Notes: generated by a model from the sequence alone, not told the origin. A stretch of 64,000 bases of DNA from Notamacropus eugenii (GCF_028372415.1 NC_092876.1:62648885-62712884), one strand, 5' to 3'; positions 1 to 10,735 are shown, counted from the first letter of the stretch. Numbers and translations are program-made.

Positions 1-782
1 TGAGAGAGGAATATATTGGGAGGAGAAAGGGAGAAATGGAATGGGGCAAATTATCTCTCATGAAAGAGGCAAGAAAAAGCTTTTTTCAATGGAGGGGAAA
101 AGGGGGGAGGTGAGAGGGAAAAAGTGAAGCTTAGTCTCATCACATTTGGCTTAAGGAGGGAATAACATGCACATTCAATTTGGTATGAAAATCTATCTTA
201 CACTACAGGAAAGTAAGGGAGAAGGGGATAAGTGGCCTGGGGGAGATGACAGAAGGGAGGACAAATGGGTAGAGGGAGTAATTAGAAGTAAACACTTTAG
301 GGGAGGGACAAGGTCAAAAGAGAGAATAGAATAAATAGGGGGCAGGATAGGATGGAGGGAAATATAGTTAGTCTTTCACAACACTACTATTATGGAAGTC
401 TTTAGCAAAACCTCACATATATAGCCTATATTGAATTGCTTGCCTTCTCAGTGGGGATGGGTGGGGAGGGAGGAAGGGAAAGAAGTTGGAACTCAAAGTT
501 TTAGGAAGGAAGATTGAGAATTGTTTTTGCATGCAACCTGGAAACAAGAAATGCAGGCAATGGGGTATAGAAATCTATCTTGCCCTACTAGAAAAGAGAG
601 AAGATGGGGATAACGGAAGGGAGGGGTGTGCTAGAAGGGAGGGCAGATTGGGGGAAGGGGTAATCAGAATGGATGGTGTTTTGGAGTAGAGAAGGGGAGA
701 GATGGGGAGAAAATTTGGAACTCAAAGTCTTGTGGAAATGAATGTTGAAAACTAAAAATAAATAAATAAATATAAAAAAAAA
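1..782 (+). mobile_element. HAL1 (half-L1) element A, 3' part
   Basis: This is the 3' untranslated part of an L1-derived HAL1 element, entering from the left edge of the window. It matches, base for base over long stretches, the reverse complements of the 3' parts of the two larger HAL1 copies at 31,026-33,788 and 46,456-49,663, including the purine-rich blocks and the AAATTTGGAACTCAAAGT-like motif near the end. It finishes in an A-rich tail (AATAAATAAATAAATAT followed by A's, 757-782). The 5' part lies outside the window, so its completeness cannot be judged. No protein is encoded here; the short open frames are by-products of purine-rich sequence. Confidence 0.8.
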
Positions 783-1069
783 GACAGTTCCTTCTCTCCA
801 ATAGCTCTCAGGGGAAGACAACATTCTAACAGTTATGTGATCAAACTATAATATAAATAAGATAAATTTGAAAATAATCAACAGACAATAACTAGACAGC
901 AGTACAAGCAGATGGGTTTGGAATTGGTTGAATGGCTTAACCCAAAGAACAGTCGTTAATGATTCCATGTCAAGTTGAGAAGATGTCTTTCATGGAACTT
1001 CCCTACCCTGCCCTTACACTGTTTAATATGTTTATCGAAGATGGCATGCCTATCAAATCTGCAAACTCA

Positions 1070-1200
1070 ACATTTGCTAAGAGCAGGCTCTGTGCTAGAC
1101 ACTGGGGATACAAAGAAATAAAAATCTCCCTGCCCTCAGGAAGCTTACTTCCTACAGTGGGATATGACATCTATAAAAGTAAGTGAACACATACAGTAAT
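1070..1200 (-). mobile_element. L2 fragment
   Basis: Reads as the reverse complement of an L2 3' end: a 'gctctgtgctagacactggg' block, a 'ccctgccctca' block and an 'agcttac' block in the usual order. The preceding 783-1,069 has no feature I recognise. Confidence 0.55.
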
Positions 1201-1424
1201 GCAAAATCATTTGAAGAGCAATAGCGTGAGAATAACTGGGAGAATGAGGAGAGGATTTGTGTAGGAAAAAATGCCTGAGCTATTCTTTGAAGGAAGTGAA
1301 GAGTCCTTGGAAGCCATAGTGAGGAGGTGGAGCATTTTGGATGACACCAACTAGGGAGGGATATGTTGAATGATGGAGTCAGGATTCCAGAAAGTCTTGA
1401 GAGTTTAGAATATTGGGGCAGACT

Positions 1425-1890
1425 AAAATCACATTTAATAGAGATAAATCTAAATTCTTACACGCTGGTTTCATAAATCAGCTCTGCAAAGACAATGTGG
1501 GGAAGGCACAGTGAAACAACAGTTCCATTGGAAAAACATGTGAGGGTTTTAGTGCCGTCAGAAAAAAAATTAGGTACACTTAAAAAAAACCCTCCCCAAG
1601 ACAAAACTCAAGCATGAGTCAGAGGTGGGATATGGCAACCAAGGAAACAATGGAGATCATAGGGTGCTTTAAGAGAGGCAGGCATAAGGAGAAGACGGGC
1701 CTAAGGAGATGACAGTCCCTCCATATCATGCCTTGGTAAGAACATTGACCAACAGGAACACAACCAGAGGGCTGCCAGCATGGTGAAAAGTCTCAAGCTC
1801 TGCCATAGGAAATCAATGGAGGGATCCAGGAGAAGAGTTATGGAAATCATGATGGCCACCTTCAAATATTAGAAGGTTGGTCCCAGAGAA
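1425..1890 (+). mobile_element. L3/CR1 LINE fragment
   Basis: Diverged CR1/L3-type 3' sequence on the + strand. Recognisable blocks are 'aatagagataaatctaaatt', 'tgagggttttagtg', 'gatatggcaacc', 'ctttaagagaggca' and 'ggtgaaaagtct', in the order expected of the family. It is much decayed and has no usable ORF. A MAR1 SINE begins directly at its end. The same family appears at 16,290, 22,330, 24,262, 33,885 and 59,400. Confidence 0.6.
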
Positions 1891-2142
1891 GGGCAGCTAG
1901 GTGGTACACTGGATAGACTTCTGGGTCAGCAGTCAGGAAGACTCATCTTGTAATGAATTCAAATCTAGCCTCAGACACTCACTGGCTGTGTGATCCTAGG
2001 TGACTCATTTCAGCTTGCTTGTCTCAGTTTCCTCATCTGTAAAATGAGCTGGAGAAGGAAATGGCAAACCATTCTAGTATCTTCGCCATGAAAACCCCGA
2101 ATTGGGTCCTGGAGAGTCCAACCCAAACTGAACAACAAAACC
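1891..2142 (+). mobile_element. MAR1-type tRNA/CORE-SINE with RTE tail
   Basis: Starts with the tRNA-like head 'gggcagctaggtggtacact', with Pol III A-box and B-box-like segments ('gaattcaaatc'). It runs through the CORE/MIR-like middle ('cctcatctgtaaaatgagc') and ends in the BovB/RTE-like tail ('gagaaggaaatggcaaacc', 'ggagagtccaacc'). This family is marsupial-typical, and RTE-type LINEs are the likely mobilising machinery, inferred from the shared 3' tail. Confidence 0.8.
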
Positions 2143-2239
2143 CATAGACTAGCAAGTACCTTCTTTCTTTTTGGTCTCAGATGGCAGAGTTAGGAGCAGC
2201 AGGTAGCAGTGGCAAAGACCAACATTTGAATGGATGAAC

Positions 2240-2620
2240 TTAATTTAGAACCATTTAGTGAGTGTTCACTATGTGCCTGGCACCATGCTAAGTGCTAGGG
2301 ATACAGAAACAAGGGAACAAGATTATCCCTGCCCCCATGGAGCTTACAGGGGAAAACAAGGGGAACTAGCGTTGAAAACCAGGATGGCAGCCTGGTGAGA
2401 GGGAAGGGAAGGGACAAGTCTGACTCTGGAGTGGTACAAGCACCAGGCTAGATAAGATGAATGCTCACTGAGCTTGATGGAATGAAACCAATCATTCAAC
2501 AAGAATCTATAACTAGTCTACATGTGCCAGGCTCGTTGCTCTGGGGTTAGAACTATGAAAGTGACATAGCCCCTTCCCTTACTTAGGGGCTTCCCTTGCA
2601 TTCTAATGGGAGGAGACAAA
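2240..2620 (-). mobile_element. Two L2 3'-end fragments
   Basis: Two successive reverse-oriented L2 3' ends. The first (about 2,245-2,360) has 'tatgtgcctggcaccatgct' and 'atccctgcccccatggagct'. The second (about 2,488-2,620) has 'acatgtgccaggctcgttgc' and 'ttctaatgggaggagacaaa'. Confidence 0.6.
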
Positions 2621-2864
2621 ACACAAAAGGAGGTCAGAGAGGAATGAGACCAGGGGTACTCCTGCCAGAGGCATTTTGTTCCATGGAATAAAAACCAGAC
2701 AGAGCAGCAGATGCAGAGTGGAATAAACCAGAAAAGTCCTCTATAAAGGAAGGCATTGGGAGGAGTTTAGCGTTCCACTCTCCAGCCCTCCAATCAGAGG
2801 GGAGAGGAGTTTGAGGGAGGGGTCAATCAAGGTTTGAGTTAGCAGCATTGTAATGAGATTAGAG

Positions 2865-3052
2865 TACTGGCTAGTATCAAGCAGTTGCCTTAATCTCTCT
2901 CACCTTCAGTTTCCTCATCTGTAAAATGGAGTTAATAGTACCTACTTTAAAGGGTTATGAAATCATATTTTAATTTTGCTAACTTTAAGACACCATATAA
3001 ATGCTAACTACTAGGAGCATCATCATCCTCATCCTCATCATCGTCATCGTTA
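2865..3052 (+). mobile_element. MIR fragment followed by a (CAT)n tract
   Basis: MIR 3' half on the + strand ('cagtttcctcatctgtaaaa', then 'accatataaatgctaactac'). It is followed by a short CAT/CTT trinucleotide tract at about 3,017-3,052. Confidence 0.6.
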
Positions 3053-3234
3053 TTCAAAGAGTAATGAGCTGCTTTATAAGGTGAGGGGTTCTCACACATT
3101 GGCTATCCTCAAGCAGAGGTAGAATGATTTCTTATTGGGCATGATGGGGTGAGGATCTTTTTTCAGATATGGGTTAGACCAAAATCCATCCCACTCTGAG
3201 ATTCTGTGATTTTGTGGAAGGGATCTTACAGCAC

Positions 3235-4225
3235 AGGCTGTTAGAACATAGAGTTTGAGAGGTAGAAAGGCATCTAGAGATCTAGTCCAATTCCCTTGCT
3301 CTAACAAATGAGGAAACTGAGGGCTAGATTTGCCTGGAGTTGCTACAGGAACAAATCACATTTATTCTAAGATGGTATCTGTATCTCAGTCCTAGAAAAC
3401 AAGGTGATTTTTCACACAGTTCAGGGACTGGGCATTATTTGAGTCACCCTGCAGCACCTCAGTTCTGGTAGAAAATGCTCTAGTCTCAGTAATCTGGGAC
3501 CAGTTCCACAGTAAACATTCTAGTCCTACCTTGAAGGGTTATTGTCTTCTGGGCAAATCCCTTCCTCTCTCTGAACCTCAACCTTCTCATCTGTAAAAGG
3601 GAAAGAGAAAAAGCCTTACACTTTATTCCAGGCAACATAGCCATGAAGTACAGGATTTATAAAATATAAGCCTACATAAAGTGCTTTGAAATAGCCTGCA
3701 TTTTGGTCCTATTGCCTCAATTCTACCCACCCCAAATCATTCCGCCAAAGCAATTTTCCTAAAGTACAGATCTGACCTTGTCACTTCCCTACTGAAAACA
3801 CTCATCTATTGACTCAAAATCAAATTTTATTTAATGTTAATTTCATCCTTTAACAATTTAATTTTTGTGTTTTATAATAGCTAGCATGTATATATTTCTT
3901 TAAGGTTTGCAAAGCACTTTATGTATGGTATCTTATTTCAGACAGTCATTTTTATTTATTTTTATGGGTCTTTTATTTATTATGGGGCCTATTATATGCT
4001 AGGCATTGTACTAAGTGTTATGTCACACTCTTGAGATCCTTACAACAGCCTTGAAAGGTAAGTGCTAATGTTATTATCCCCATTTCACAGATGGGGAAAC
4101 TGAGGTGGACAAGTTGTGTGACTTGCCTAAAATCACATGGGTAGCAAGTGTCTGAGGCAAGGCCTGAACTTGAGTCTCCCTCACCCCAAGTCTAGAACTC
4201 TATCCATTATGTCACCTAGCTGACT
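3235..4225. repeat. Diverged MIR/L2 mosaic
   Basis: No gene. Contents: a short piece of the 'agaatgtcagagctgg...aggaaactgagg' ancient element (about 3,238-3,330), MIR-like sequence with 'ctctgaacctcaaccttctc' (about 3,555-3,600), an L2-type block with 'ccaaagcaattttcctaaag' (about 3,740-3,840), and a fairly complete reverse MIR (about 3,975-4,225) with 'cccatttcacagatggggaa' and 'gtgacttgcctaaaatcaca'. Confidence 0.5.
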
Positions 4226-4985
4226 TTATGATGTGCATAATCAAAAGGGCAGTAATTGATTACATAATTTGTAAATAAGTAAATATAGGCATATTCAGGA
4301 TGTATGCTCAATTTTTTTTAACTGACAAAGGTGTGCAATCAATAGTGGCAACTGTTAGTAGAAATGGAATAAGGCCAAGGATACTGTCAGTACTTCAGTA
4401 GGTAGAAAAAACTGAGCTTAGAACCTAGTAAGCAAAAAAGCATGGGAACTTACTTAGGGGCCTACTAAGGAAGTCAATCTACTGCCTTCCTATGAATGTG
4501 GGAGTTCTGGGGCAGTGGACTTGACACAAGATGGCGCCCTTGGAAAGTGAATGTATTGGAGTTCAATACCACCTTAACTGGGAGAATTAAAAGTCGTGGG
4601 TTTTACAGCAAAATAGCTATAGAGGGATTTCTCTGAACAATCTCTCTCTGCCTCCCCCCCCTCCTCTCCTATCTCTCTTTGTCTCCATGTCTCTTTCTCT
4701 CTGTCTCTCTTTGTGTCTCTATCTCTGTTTTTATCTGTCTCTCGCTCACACACCCCTGTTATTTTGTTTTGTTTTTTTCAGAAGTGACTGAGTTCCAAAG
4801 GTTGGAAGGGGCTTTGGAGACTATTCAGAGAAACTAGCATCTTAATTTTTCAGATGATAAAACGGAGACCCAGGGAACTTAAGCATCTTGCTGTGGGTCA
4901 TATAGTAAGACTCAACAGTGAGATCTAAACAGGGACCCTCTGACTCCAGAGCCAATGCTCTTCCCACATACAGCACTAACTTGGC
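4226..4985. other. Intergenic; pyrimidine-rich tract and ancient SINE-like piece
   Basis: 4,226-4,610 shows nothing I recognise. 4,630-4,745 is a (TC)n-rich imperfect simple repeat with CTCTCT, TGTCTC and ATCTCT runs. About 4,785-4,985 is a decayed copy of the 'ttggaagggg...gataaaacggagaccc...gactccagagccaatgctct' ancient element. Confidence 0.45.
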
Positions 4986-5146
4986 GTTTCTTGGCATGAC
5001 AGCATAGTCATAGTATAAAGTTCAATAAGAGTTAAAAAGAGCTAGGGCTAAGTCTTCATTCAGCCACACCCCCTCATTATTCTTAGAGCCTCTCTTGAGT
5101 CTTAGTTTCCCCCTTTGTAGAATAAGGGGCTTAGACTTTTGGTCAC

Positions 5147-5280
5147 CCCAGCTCTGACTTTTTGTGTTCTAAGGGCCCTCCCAGCTCTGACATCCAGTGT
5201 TATAAGGTTCCTCCCAGCTCTGACATTCTGTGTTTTAAGATACTTCCTAGCTCTCCAAGTCAATGCTCAACAGTCTACTT
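5147..5280 (-). repeat. 33-bp tandem repeat, array 1
   Basis: Three clear units start at 5,147, 5,180 and 5,213 and a decayed fourth at about 5,246, so the period is exactly 33 bp. Each begins CCCAGCTCTGAC and ends near TTCTAAG. Read on the other strand, the unit is the same as in the arrays at 7,956 and 38,232. The open frame across it exists only because 33 is a multiple of three. Confidence 0.8.
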
Positions 5281-5624
5281 CAGGGCTAATATTTTCTATT
5301 CTAAGAGTCTTTTCAACTCATAGTAAAAATGTAGAGTACCATGGAAAGAGAGGTAGGCTTATCATTTGAGGATCTGGGTTCCAGTTCCAGCTTTGCTACT
5401 TATCACTTGCATGACTTTGATTTCATAGATTCTCAAGCTCTCAGAGTTTGTTTTCAATGGAGACTGATTGACTACTTGTCAGTGATGTCTTAGAGGAGAA
5501 ATCTGTGCATTGGTAGGTTGGATGAAATGACTTCTGAGGTGCCTTCCAATGGAAATCTTGTGAAACCTTTGGTCAGTGTAGACTCACAGAATCTCAGCTT
5601 TGGAATCAATCTATCACTGACTGC

Positions 5625-5795
5625 TTCCCTTGCCTGAAAGTACTCTCTCCTCCTCTGCCTCAGAGCATCGCTCTGTCTCCTCCTTCAAGACACAGCTCAA
5701 AAAACACAGGAAACCATTCCTGATCCCCTTATGTACTGCTACCCTCCCTCCTTCCCTATCTTGTATTTAACTACCATATTCATTTCTACCAATTC
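5625..5795 (+). mobile_element. L2 fragment
   Basis: Forward L2 sequence with 'tctgtctcctccttcaagac', 'acagctcaaa', 'attcctgatccccttatgta' and 'cctatcttgtatttaacta'. A processed RPL31 copy begins at its end. Confidence 0.6.
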
Positions 5796-6235
5796 TTTTT
5801 TTCTATATCTTATAGCTTTATTTAAATGAAGTTCAGTTTAGTTTTCATCTACATTCATTGTGAGCTTTTGAAAGTGTTGACAGGCACATAAGTAACCAAC
5901 ATATCAGCTTGTTTGGTGAATCTTCATTCTCTTTGCATTTCCTGGACAAGCACACTCGGATACCGTATGGGACGTTCCTTATGCCTCTGGCCCAAACAGC
6001 TTTGTTGAGTCTGGTGTCAGCATCAATGTCCAGAGCTGCCATTTCTTTCATGGCAAATTTGTGGATTTCCTTCAGAGTCTGAAGAGCTTAGTCTCTGAAC
6101 CCTCTCCAAGGATATGTTTGTGAATGTTGATGGTATACTCTCTGTTTACCACTCATGGATGGCAGAACAGCCTTCTTTCTCTTTCCACATTTCTTTGCAG
6201 GAGCTCCCCTGCCTAGGACCAGGTCAGAAAAGAAG
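5796..6235 (-). pseudogene. RPL31: RPL31 processed pseudogene
   Basis: This is an intronless copy of the mRNA for the 60S ribosomal protein eL31, on the minus strand. The protein-like part runs from about 6,207 to 5,838, about 123 codons against 125 in human RPL31, so the copy is near full length. The middle translates to [49 protein letters not shown], which follows RPL31 closely. The N-terminal third still shows APAKK-G and an out-of-frame match to EYTINIHK. It is dead: the start codon is replaced (GGA at the expected ATG, 6,205-6,207), there is an in-frame stop in the N-terminal half, and at least two frame changes occur, one after KKAV and one before the final NVDEN. The sense 3' end keeps an AATAAA signal (5,818-5,823 on the + strand) followed by a short A-run (5,796-5,802), as expected of L1-mediated retroposition. 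It sits just beyond an L2 fragment and is not expected to be expressed. Confidence 0.9.
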
Positions 6236-6655
6236 ACTAATTCTCTATATTTACTCTGTATGTAGGTTTCTATGGAGTATGCTCAATCCTAGCCTTCCAG
6301 AAGGGTCCTACAGAGCAAGAGCAGATCACCTCTACCTGTTGGTCATATTCTTAGGGTAGATGGGAGATAATGCAACCTCCCTACCACTCAATGGACTCTT
6401 CAGCCCAGCTCAAAAAGTCATCACACTTCACAACCAGAAAGAAAAAAATACAAATGAGATCTACAAGCCCAACAGCTTGCTTTCATGTCACCCCTGAGTC
6501 CACTGGCTCTTTGGCTCAGCAGCCAATCAGAAAGGTCTGTCATCAAATGGTTATGTCTGAGCAGAAGCGTCCATGAAGTAGATTGGAAGCAGGCAGAGAT
6601 TATGAGGGCATACTCTGTATAACCCAGCAGGAAGGGCAGATCTGTCTCCACCTTG
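6236..6655. other. No recognised feature
   Basis: About 420 bp between the RPL31 pseudogene and an L2 3' end. Open frames on both strands overlap here, but none resembles a known protein and composition is unremarkable. Confidence 0.4.
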
Positions 6656-6825
6656 TGCCCAGTCAACTTTGCTAAGTATTTTTTTATCTTCCCTGTTACA
6701 ATGGGAACTCCCTAAGCGGGACAAGTATTTCCTTCTTTGTTTTTCTGTCCCCAAAGCCTAACACAATGCCTGGCATGTAGTAGTCACTTAATATATGGTA
6801 GTGGACTCATTGACTGATTCCCACT
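6656..6825 (+). mobile_element. L2 3' end
   Basis: Forward L2 terminal block with 'aatgggaactccctaagcgg', 'tgtccccaaagcctaacaca' and 'atgcctggcatgtagtagtc', ending near 'cttaatatatgg'. Together with 5,625-5,795 it may be one L2 opened up by the RPL31 insertion and other DNA. Confidence 0.6.
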
Positions 6826-6949
6826 CTGAGATTCTGTGAGTTCACATTGGTCAAATGCTTCATAAGATTTCCATTTATTGCATCCTTTTGTTTAAACCCT
6901 GAAGAAAGAAACAAAGCAGAAACGTCCTTCTGTCCACCTGGCAGAAATG

Positions 6950-7124
6950 AACAGAAACTTGAGGGGAAAATTGAAAAAGTCAGAGGACCTGAGCTGGAGA
7001 CCCAGCTCTGCCAGGTACTGGTAATGTGACCCAGAACCCAGAGATCACACAGCCTCAGTGTCCTCGTCTGTAAAATGAGGTCAGGGATTTCAGTGCTTAC
7101 CCTCCCAAACTATAGAAATTCAAG

Positions 7125-7168
<44 letters not shown>
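6950..7168 (+). repeat. MIR fragment and (CA)n microsatellite
   Basis: MIR-like forward sequence ('gctggagacccagctctgcc', 'tcgtctgtaaaatgaggtca') at about 6,975-7,100. A perfect (CA)18 microsatellite follows at 7,132-7,168. Confidence 0.65.
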
Positions 7169-7169
<1 letters not shown>

Positions 7170-7339
7170 TTTGCCATAACCATAATAAATTCATACATGT
7201 ATATTTCTCCTTTTTCTGCTCGCATAACTTCTTTCATACTAATTAATTTTCTAACCAGAAATAGGGACCCTGAATACGGCCTCATTTTACCCTCGGTCCA
7301 GAGAGAACAGACATAATGAAGCTGATAGAGGCTCAGGCT

Positions 7340-7760
7340 TGATCTCCAGTCTTTATCAGTTTCATCTTAGAAAAGCCGATGGAGGTACTGGCAGAGGAAT
7401 TTTAATTGCTACGAAGGCGTCCCCGGACGTGCTGCCTGGCTTGTTTGAAGTGGGCTGCGGCAGGGCAGTGGCGGCATTGGAGGTATTAATGCTGGAGCTG
7501 GGGGGCTGTCTCCAAAATCCTCCACACGCACCAGAAACGTTCTCTGAAGGTTGCTGCCAAGGGCATCGGAAGCTTGGAATCGTTTGCTGGGTTGCGGCCG
7601 TTCGTTGGATGACATTTTCTTTCAGTTTTCTTGGTACAGAAAGGAAATCCCAGTTGTCAGAGCTCTAAGCATTTCAGAAATGCCTGCTTTGCAGAATCCG
7701 CAGTGACAACCAAGTCACTGCAAGGGCACGCCCTAACTCCTCTTCAAATTGGCAGGCTTT
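7340..7760. other. Non-repetitive CpG-bearing segment (possible conserved non-coding element)
   Basis: About 420 bp with no recognisable repeat. It contains more CpGs than its surroundings ('acgaaggcgtccccggacgt', 'gttgcggccgttcgttgga'). A 109-codon frame crosses it on the + strand and a 68-codon frame on the minus strand; neither looks like a known protein. I infer a possible regulatory or otherwise constrained element, but no conservation data are available here. Confidence 0.35.
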
Positions 7761-7794
7761 TTTTTCCTCCTTAGGTAAAGAGATGGAAGAATAT

Positions 7795-8330
7795 ATTTAG
7801 AATCCTAGAATGTCAGGGTCAGAATGGACCCTTAGAGCTAGAGGAGACCTTAGAGATTATCTAGGCCTATCTTTCCATTTAACAGATAAGGAAATTGAGG
7901 CCAAGGGAATGGAAGTGACTTGCCCAAGGTCATACAGGTTGTAAGTGACAGAGGTGGGAGGGCTCTTAGGACGCAGAATGTCAGAAGTGGGAGGGCCCTT
8001 AGAACACAGGAAGTCAGAGTTGGGAGGGCCCTTAGAACACAAAATATTAGAACTAGGAGGATCCTTAGAACACAGGATGGCAGAGCTGGAAGGGCCCTTA
8101 GTATAAAGAATGTTAGAATTTGATGAACAACAAATGATCATAGCAGTTGGAGCTAGAAGGGACCTCAGAAATGGTCTAGTCCAACCTACTCATCTTATGT
8201 AAGGAAACTGAAGCATGAAGGGCCCAAAGTTACAGAGCCAGTAAGTGACAGAGACAGGAGTTCAAACCCCAGACTTTAGGCTGCTAATACAATACAGCTC
8301 TTTCCGCTACAGCATATGGCACCTTAGAAT
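7795..8330 (+). repeat. Ancient SINE-like element with internal 33-bp tandem array 2
   Basis: A first copy of the ancient element runs 7,795-7,955 ('agaatgtcagggtcagaatg', 'aggaaattgaggcc', 'gacttgcccaaggtcataca'). Five 33-bp units follow, starting at 7,956, 7,989, 8,022, 8,055 and 8,088, each of the form GGGAGGGCCCTTAGAACACAGGA-GTCAGAGCT with divergence. From about 8,127 a second, fuller copy of the element follows ('ggagctagaagggacctcag', 'ggtctagtccaacc', 'gttacagagccagtaagtga', ending in 'ctctttccgctacagcatat'). The 33-bp unit is clearly built from the 5' module of the element, so the array looks like tandem expansion of that module. Confidence 0.75.
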
Positions 8331-8344
8331 GTGGAATGTTACAG

Positions 8345-9310
8345 CTTCAAGGGACTTTTTTCTTGATATTTTTGCTTTTATGTCACACTGATTCCCAAGT
8401 ATTTTCCTCCTCTCCACCACCATAATAGACCTTCACTTTAACAAATCTTTTAAAAAGAAGAAAAAATATTAGTTTTTTCAACCATCACTTGACTCTGTTA
8501 GCACATACAACATTCCACACCCATAGTCCCCCACTTGTTCCAATTAAAAAAGGAAGGTGCACTTTCTAAACTCTTCCAAGGTCAAGCTTGGTCACTATAA
8601 TTATACAGTATTCAAGTGCTGTTGTTTTTTCTTTCCAATTAATAATTTGTCATTTTATGTATCATTTCCTGATTCTACTTTCTTCAGTTGCCTTCAGTTC
8701 ACATGAGTCTTCCCAGGTTTCTCTTTTAATTCTTTATATTCATTATTTCTTGTGACTCCATGATGCTCCATTACATTCATGTACCACAATTTGTTAGGCC
8801 GTTTCCTCCACTGATTGGTATCTAAGTGGTTTCTCTACCACAAGAAGCACTGGTACAAATATGTATAGGACCTTTCTTGCTATATGACCTCATTGGGTTA
8901 TACTCCCTGCAGTAAAATCTCTGGGCCAAAGAGAGTGGACTTTTAGGCACTTTTAAAATAGAATTCCAAATTGCTTTTCAAAAATGATTGAACCAATTTG
9001 CAATTTCACTGACATTGTATTAGCATGCCTGTCTTCCCACAACCTCTCCAATATTAACTATTCCAATTCATTTTTTCATCTTTGCCAGTTTTCTGGATGT
9101 AAAAGTAAACCATGGAGTTATTTTGATGTGCATTCCCTTGTCATTAGGAAGGTGGAACAATCTTTAATCTGGCAATTCTTCTTTTGGGAACTGATCATTT
9201 CCTTTGACTGCCTAATATCTGGGGAATCTTTTAGTCTTAACTCGTTGTATTAATGCCATTTATATCACGTATATCAGAGCCTTAGCAGAAATATTTGATG
9301 CAAAATTTTT
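8345..9310. mobile_element. Old L1-like LINE fragment
   Basis: AT-rich sequence with blocks known from old mammalian L1 remains: 'ccacaatttgttaggccgtt', 'cactgattggtatctaagtg', 'atctctgggccaaagagagt', 'aattgcttttcaaaaatgat', 'cacaacctctcc' and 'gttattttgatgtgcattcc'. The segment at 58,000-58,370 shares the 'ccacaatttgtt' to 'agcactggtacaaat' part. No reading frame survives. Orientation is not assigned. Confidence 0.5.
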
Positions 9311-9319
9311 TTCTCCAAA

Positions 9320-9450
9320 TAACATTTCTGGAAGGGAAGTTAGGAAGTCATATAACCCAACCCCCTTTCTTTACTGAAGAACTTGGCATTCCGAGAGATT
9401 AAGGAATTAACCTGAAGCCACAAAGCAGGTGAGTGGTGGAAGGGGTAGGG
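9320..9450 (+). repeat. Ancient SINE-like element fragment
   Basis: Decayed copy with 'aggaagtcatataacccaac', 'attaaggaattaacctgaag' and 'ccacaaagcaggtgag', in the same family as 7,795 and 8,127. Confidence 0.4.
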
Positions 9451-9685
9451 GTGGAGCATGAGATGGGGACCTAGAATGGCTGACTCCAGGATTCTACGCA
9501 ATTTCTCTTTGGTGTCAGCTCTCCTAGGAGCTATTTTGGGATCCATGGCAACATTTTCATAGTGGTGGTAAGACTCTTCTATGTTGCCTTCTAAATTATT
9601 GCCTATCAAACTTGGTCACACATTACTGAAGGAGCTTCAGCAAGTCAGCACAGGAAGGGATCAAATCTAGACTATGGAATGATTT

Positions 9686-9945
9686 GGCAGCTAGGTGGCA
9701 TAGTGGAGAGAGTGCTGGGTTTGAAATCAGGAAGACTCAACTACATGAGATCAAATCCAGCCTCAGACACTTAGTAGTGTGACCTTGGGCAAGCCGCTTA
9801 ACCCTATTTGCCTCAGTTTCCTCATCTGTAAAATGAACTGGAGAAGGAAATGGTGAACCACCCCAGTATCCTTGCCAAGGAAATCCCAGATGGGATCATG
9901 AAGAGTTCAACCTAAGGAGTTGAACCAAATAAACATAGATAGATT
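9686..9945 (+). mobile_element. MAR1-type SINE
   Basis: Full-length forward copy: head 'ggcagctaggtggcatagtg', B-box-like 'gagatcaaatcc', core 'cctcatctgtaaaatgaact', RTE tail 'ggagaaggaaatggtgaacc' to 'gatcatgaagagttcaacc'. Confidence 0.8.
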
Positions 9946-9979
9946 TGAGGCATGTACTAGCTACCCTCCCACCCTCAAC

Positions 9980-10150
9980 CCCAAGTTCTAGTGGCTTCCC
10001 AGTCAAAGTTAATTTATGTCTGCATTATGTCAGTGTCTATGGCTACATATGTATATGTTGTCCTCCCAGTTGGAATATAACCACATTGCTTAGCATAGTG
10101 CCTGGCAAATAGTAGGTATTTAATAAATGCTTATTAATTGATCAACTCTT
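9980..10150 (+). mobile_element. L2 3' end
   Basis: Forward L2 end with 'gcttagcatagtgcctggca' and 'aatagtaggtatttaataaa'. Downstream 10,151-10,555 has no recognised feature apart from weak L2-like pyrimidine-rich sequence. Confidence 0.6.
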
Positions 10151-10555
10151 TTGTCCCAAACTGGCACTTCCTTCCATGCTCTAACTTGAACTCCTCATCC
10201 ACCCCTGCCCCAGGGCACAACTTCATTGCCTCTCCCATCTCTTTTTTTTCCTCCTGAATTTGTCTCTTGGTCTTGTCAACATTAATCACTCTATCCCTAT
10301 TCTGTCCTCTTTTTGTGTTTGACTTCTTAATTCCTAGTCTAACATTCTTTAAAAAACAAATGTTCCCTACATTGTAGGTTTTACCTATCCTATGGTTATA
10401 CCATTCCCTAGGTATAATTCATTGCTGCCACACACACATCCTATGGCCAAGCCCAAATGACCAATATTTCCCAGAGAGACTGCATTTTCCTGACTCTGAG
10501 ACTCTACTAAAGCCCTTTAATCTTATTTCCGCCTACTGTCATGGAACAAATACAA

Positions 10556-10735
10556 TCATTTTCAGTCATTTTCCAGTCATGTTCAACTATCTGTGACCTT
10601 GTTTTTGCCATTTCCTTCTCATTTTACAGATGAGGAAACTGAGGAAAACAGGGGGAAGTGACTTGCTCAGAGTCACACAGCTAGTAAGTTTCTGAGACCA
10701 GATTTGAACTCACAAAGATGAGTCCTCTTCCAACA
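10556..10735 (-). mobile_element. MAR1/MIR-type SINE fragment
   Basis: Reverse-oriented copy with 'tcagtcatgttcaactatct', 'gccatttccttctcatttta', 'gatgaggaaactgagg' and 'agtcacacagctagtaagtt'. The tRNA-like end is incomplete. Confidence 0.65.

Noticed and set aside
1891-2142. tRNA-like heads of SINEs as genuine tRNA genes
   Set aside because: The A- and B-box-like words are parts of MAR1/MIR SINE heads; the cloverleaf arms do not form and the copies are dispersed.
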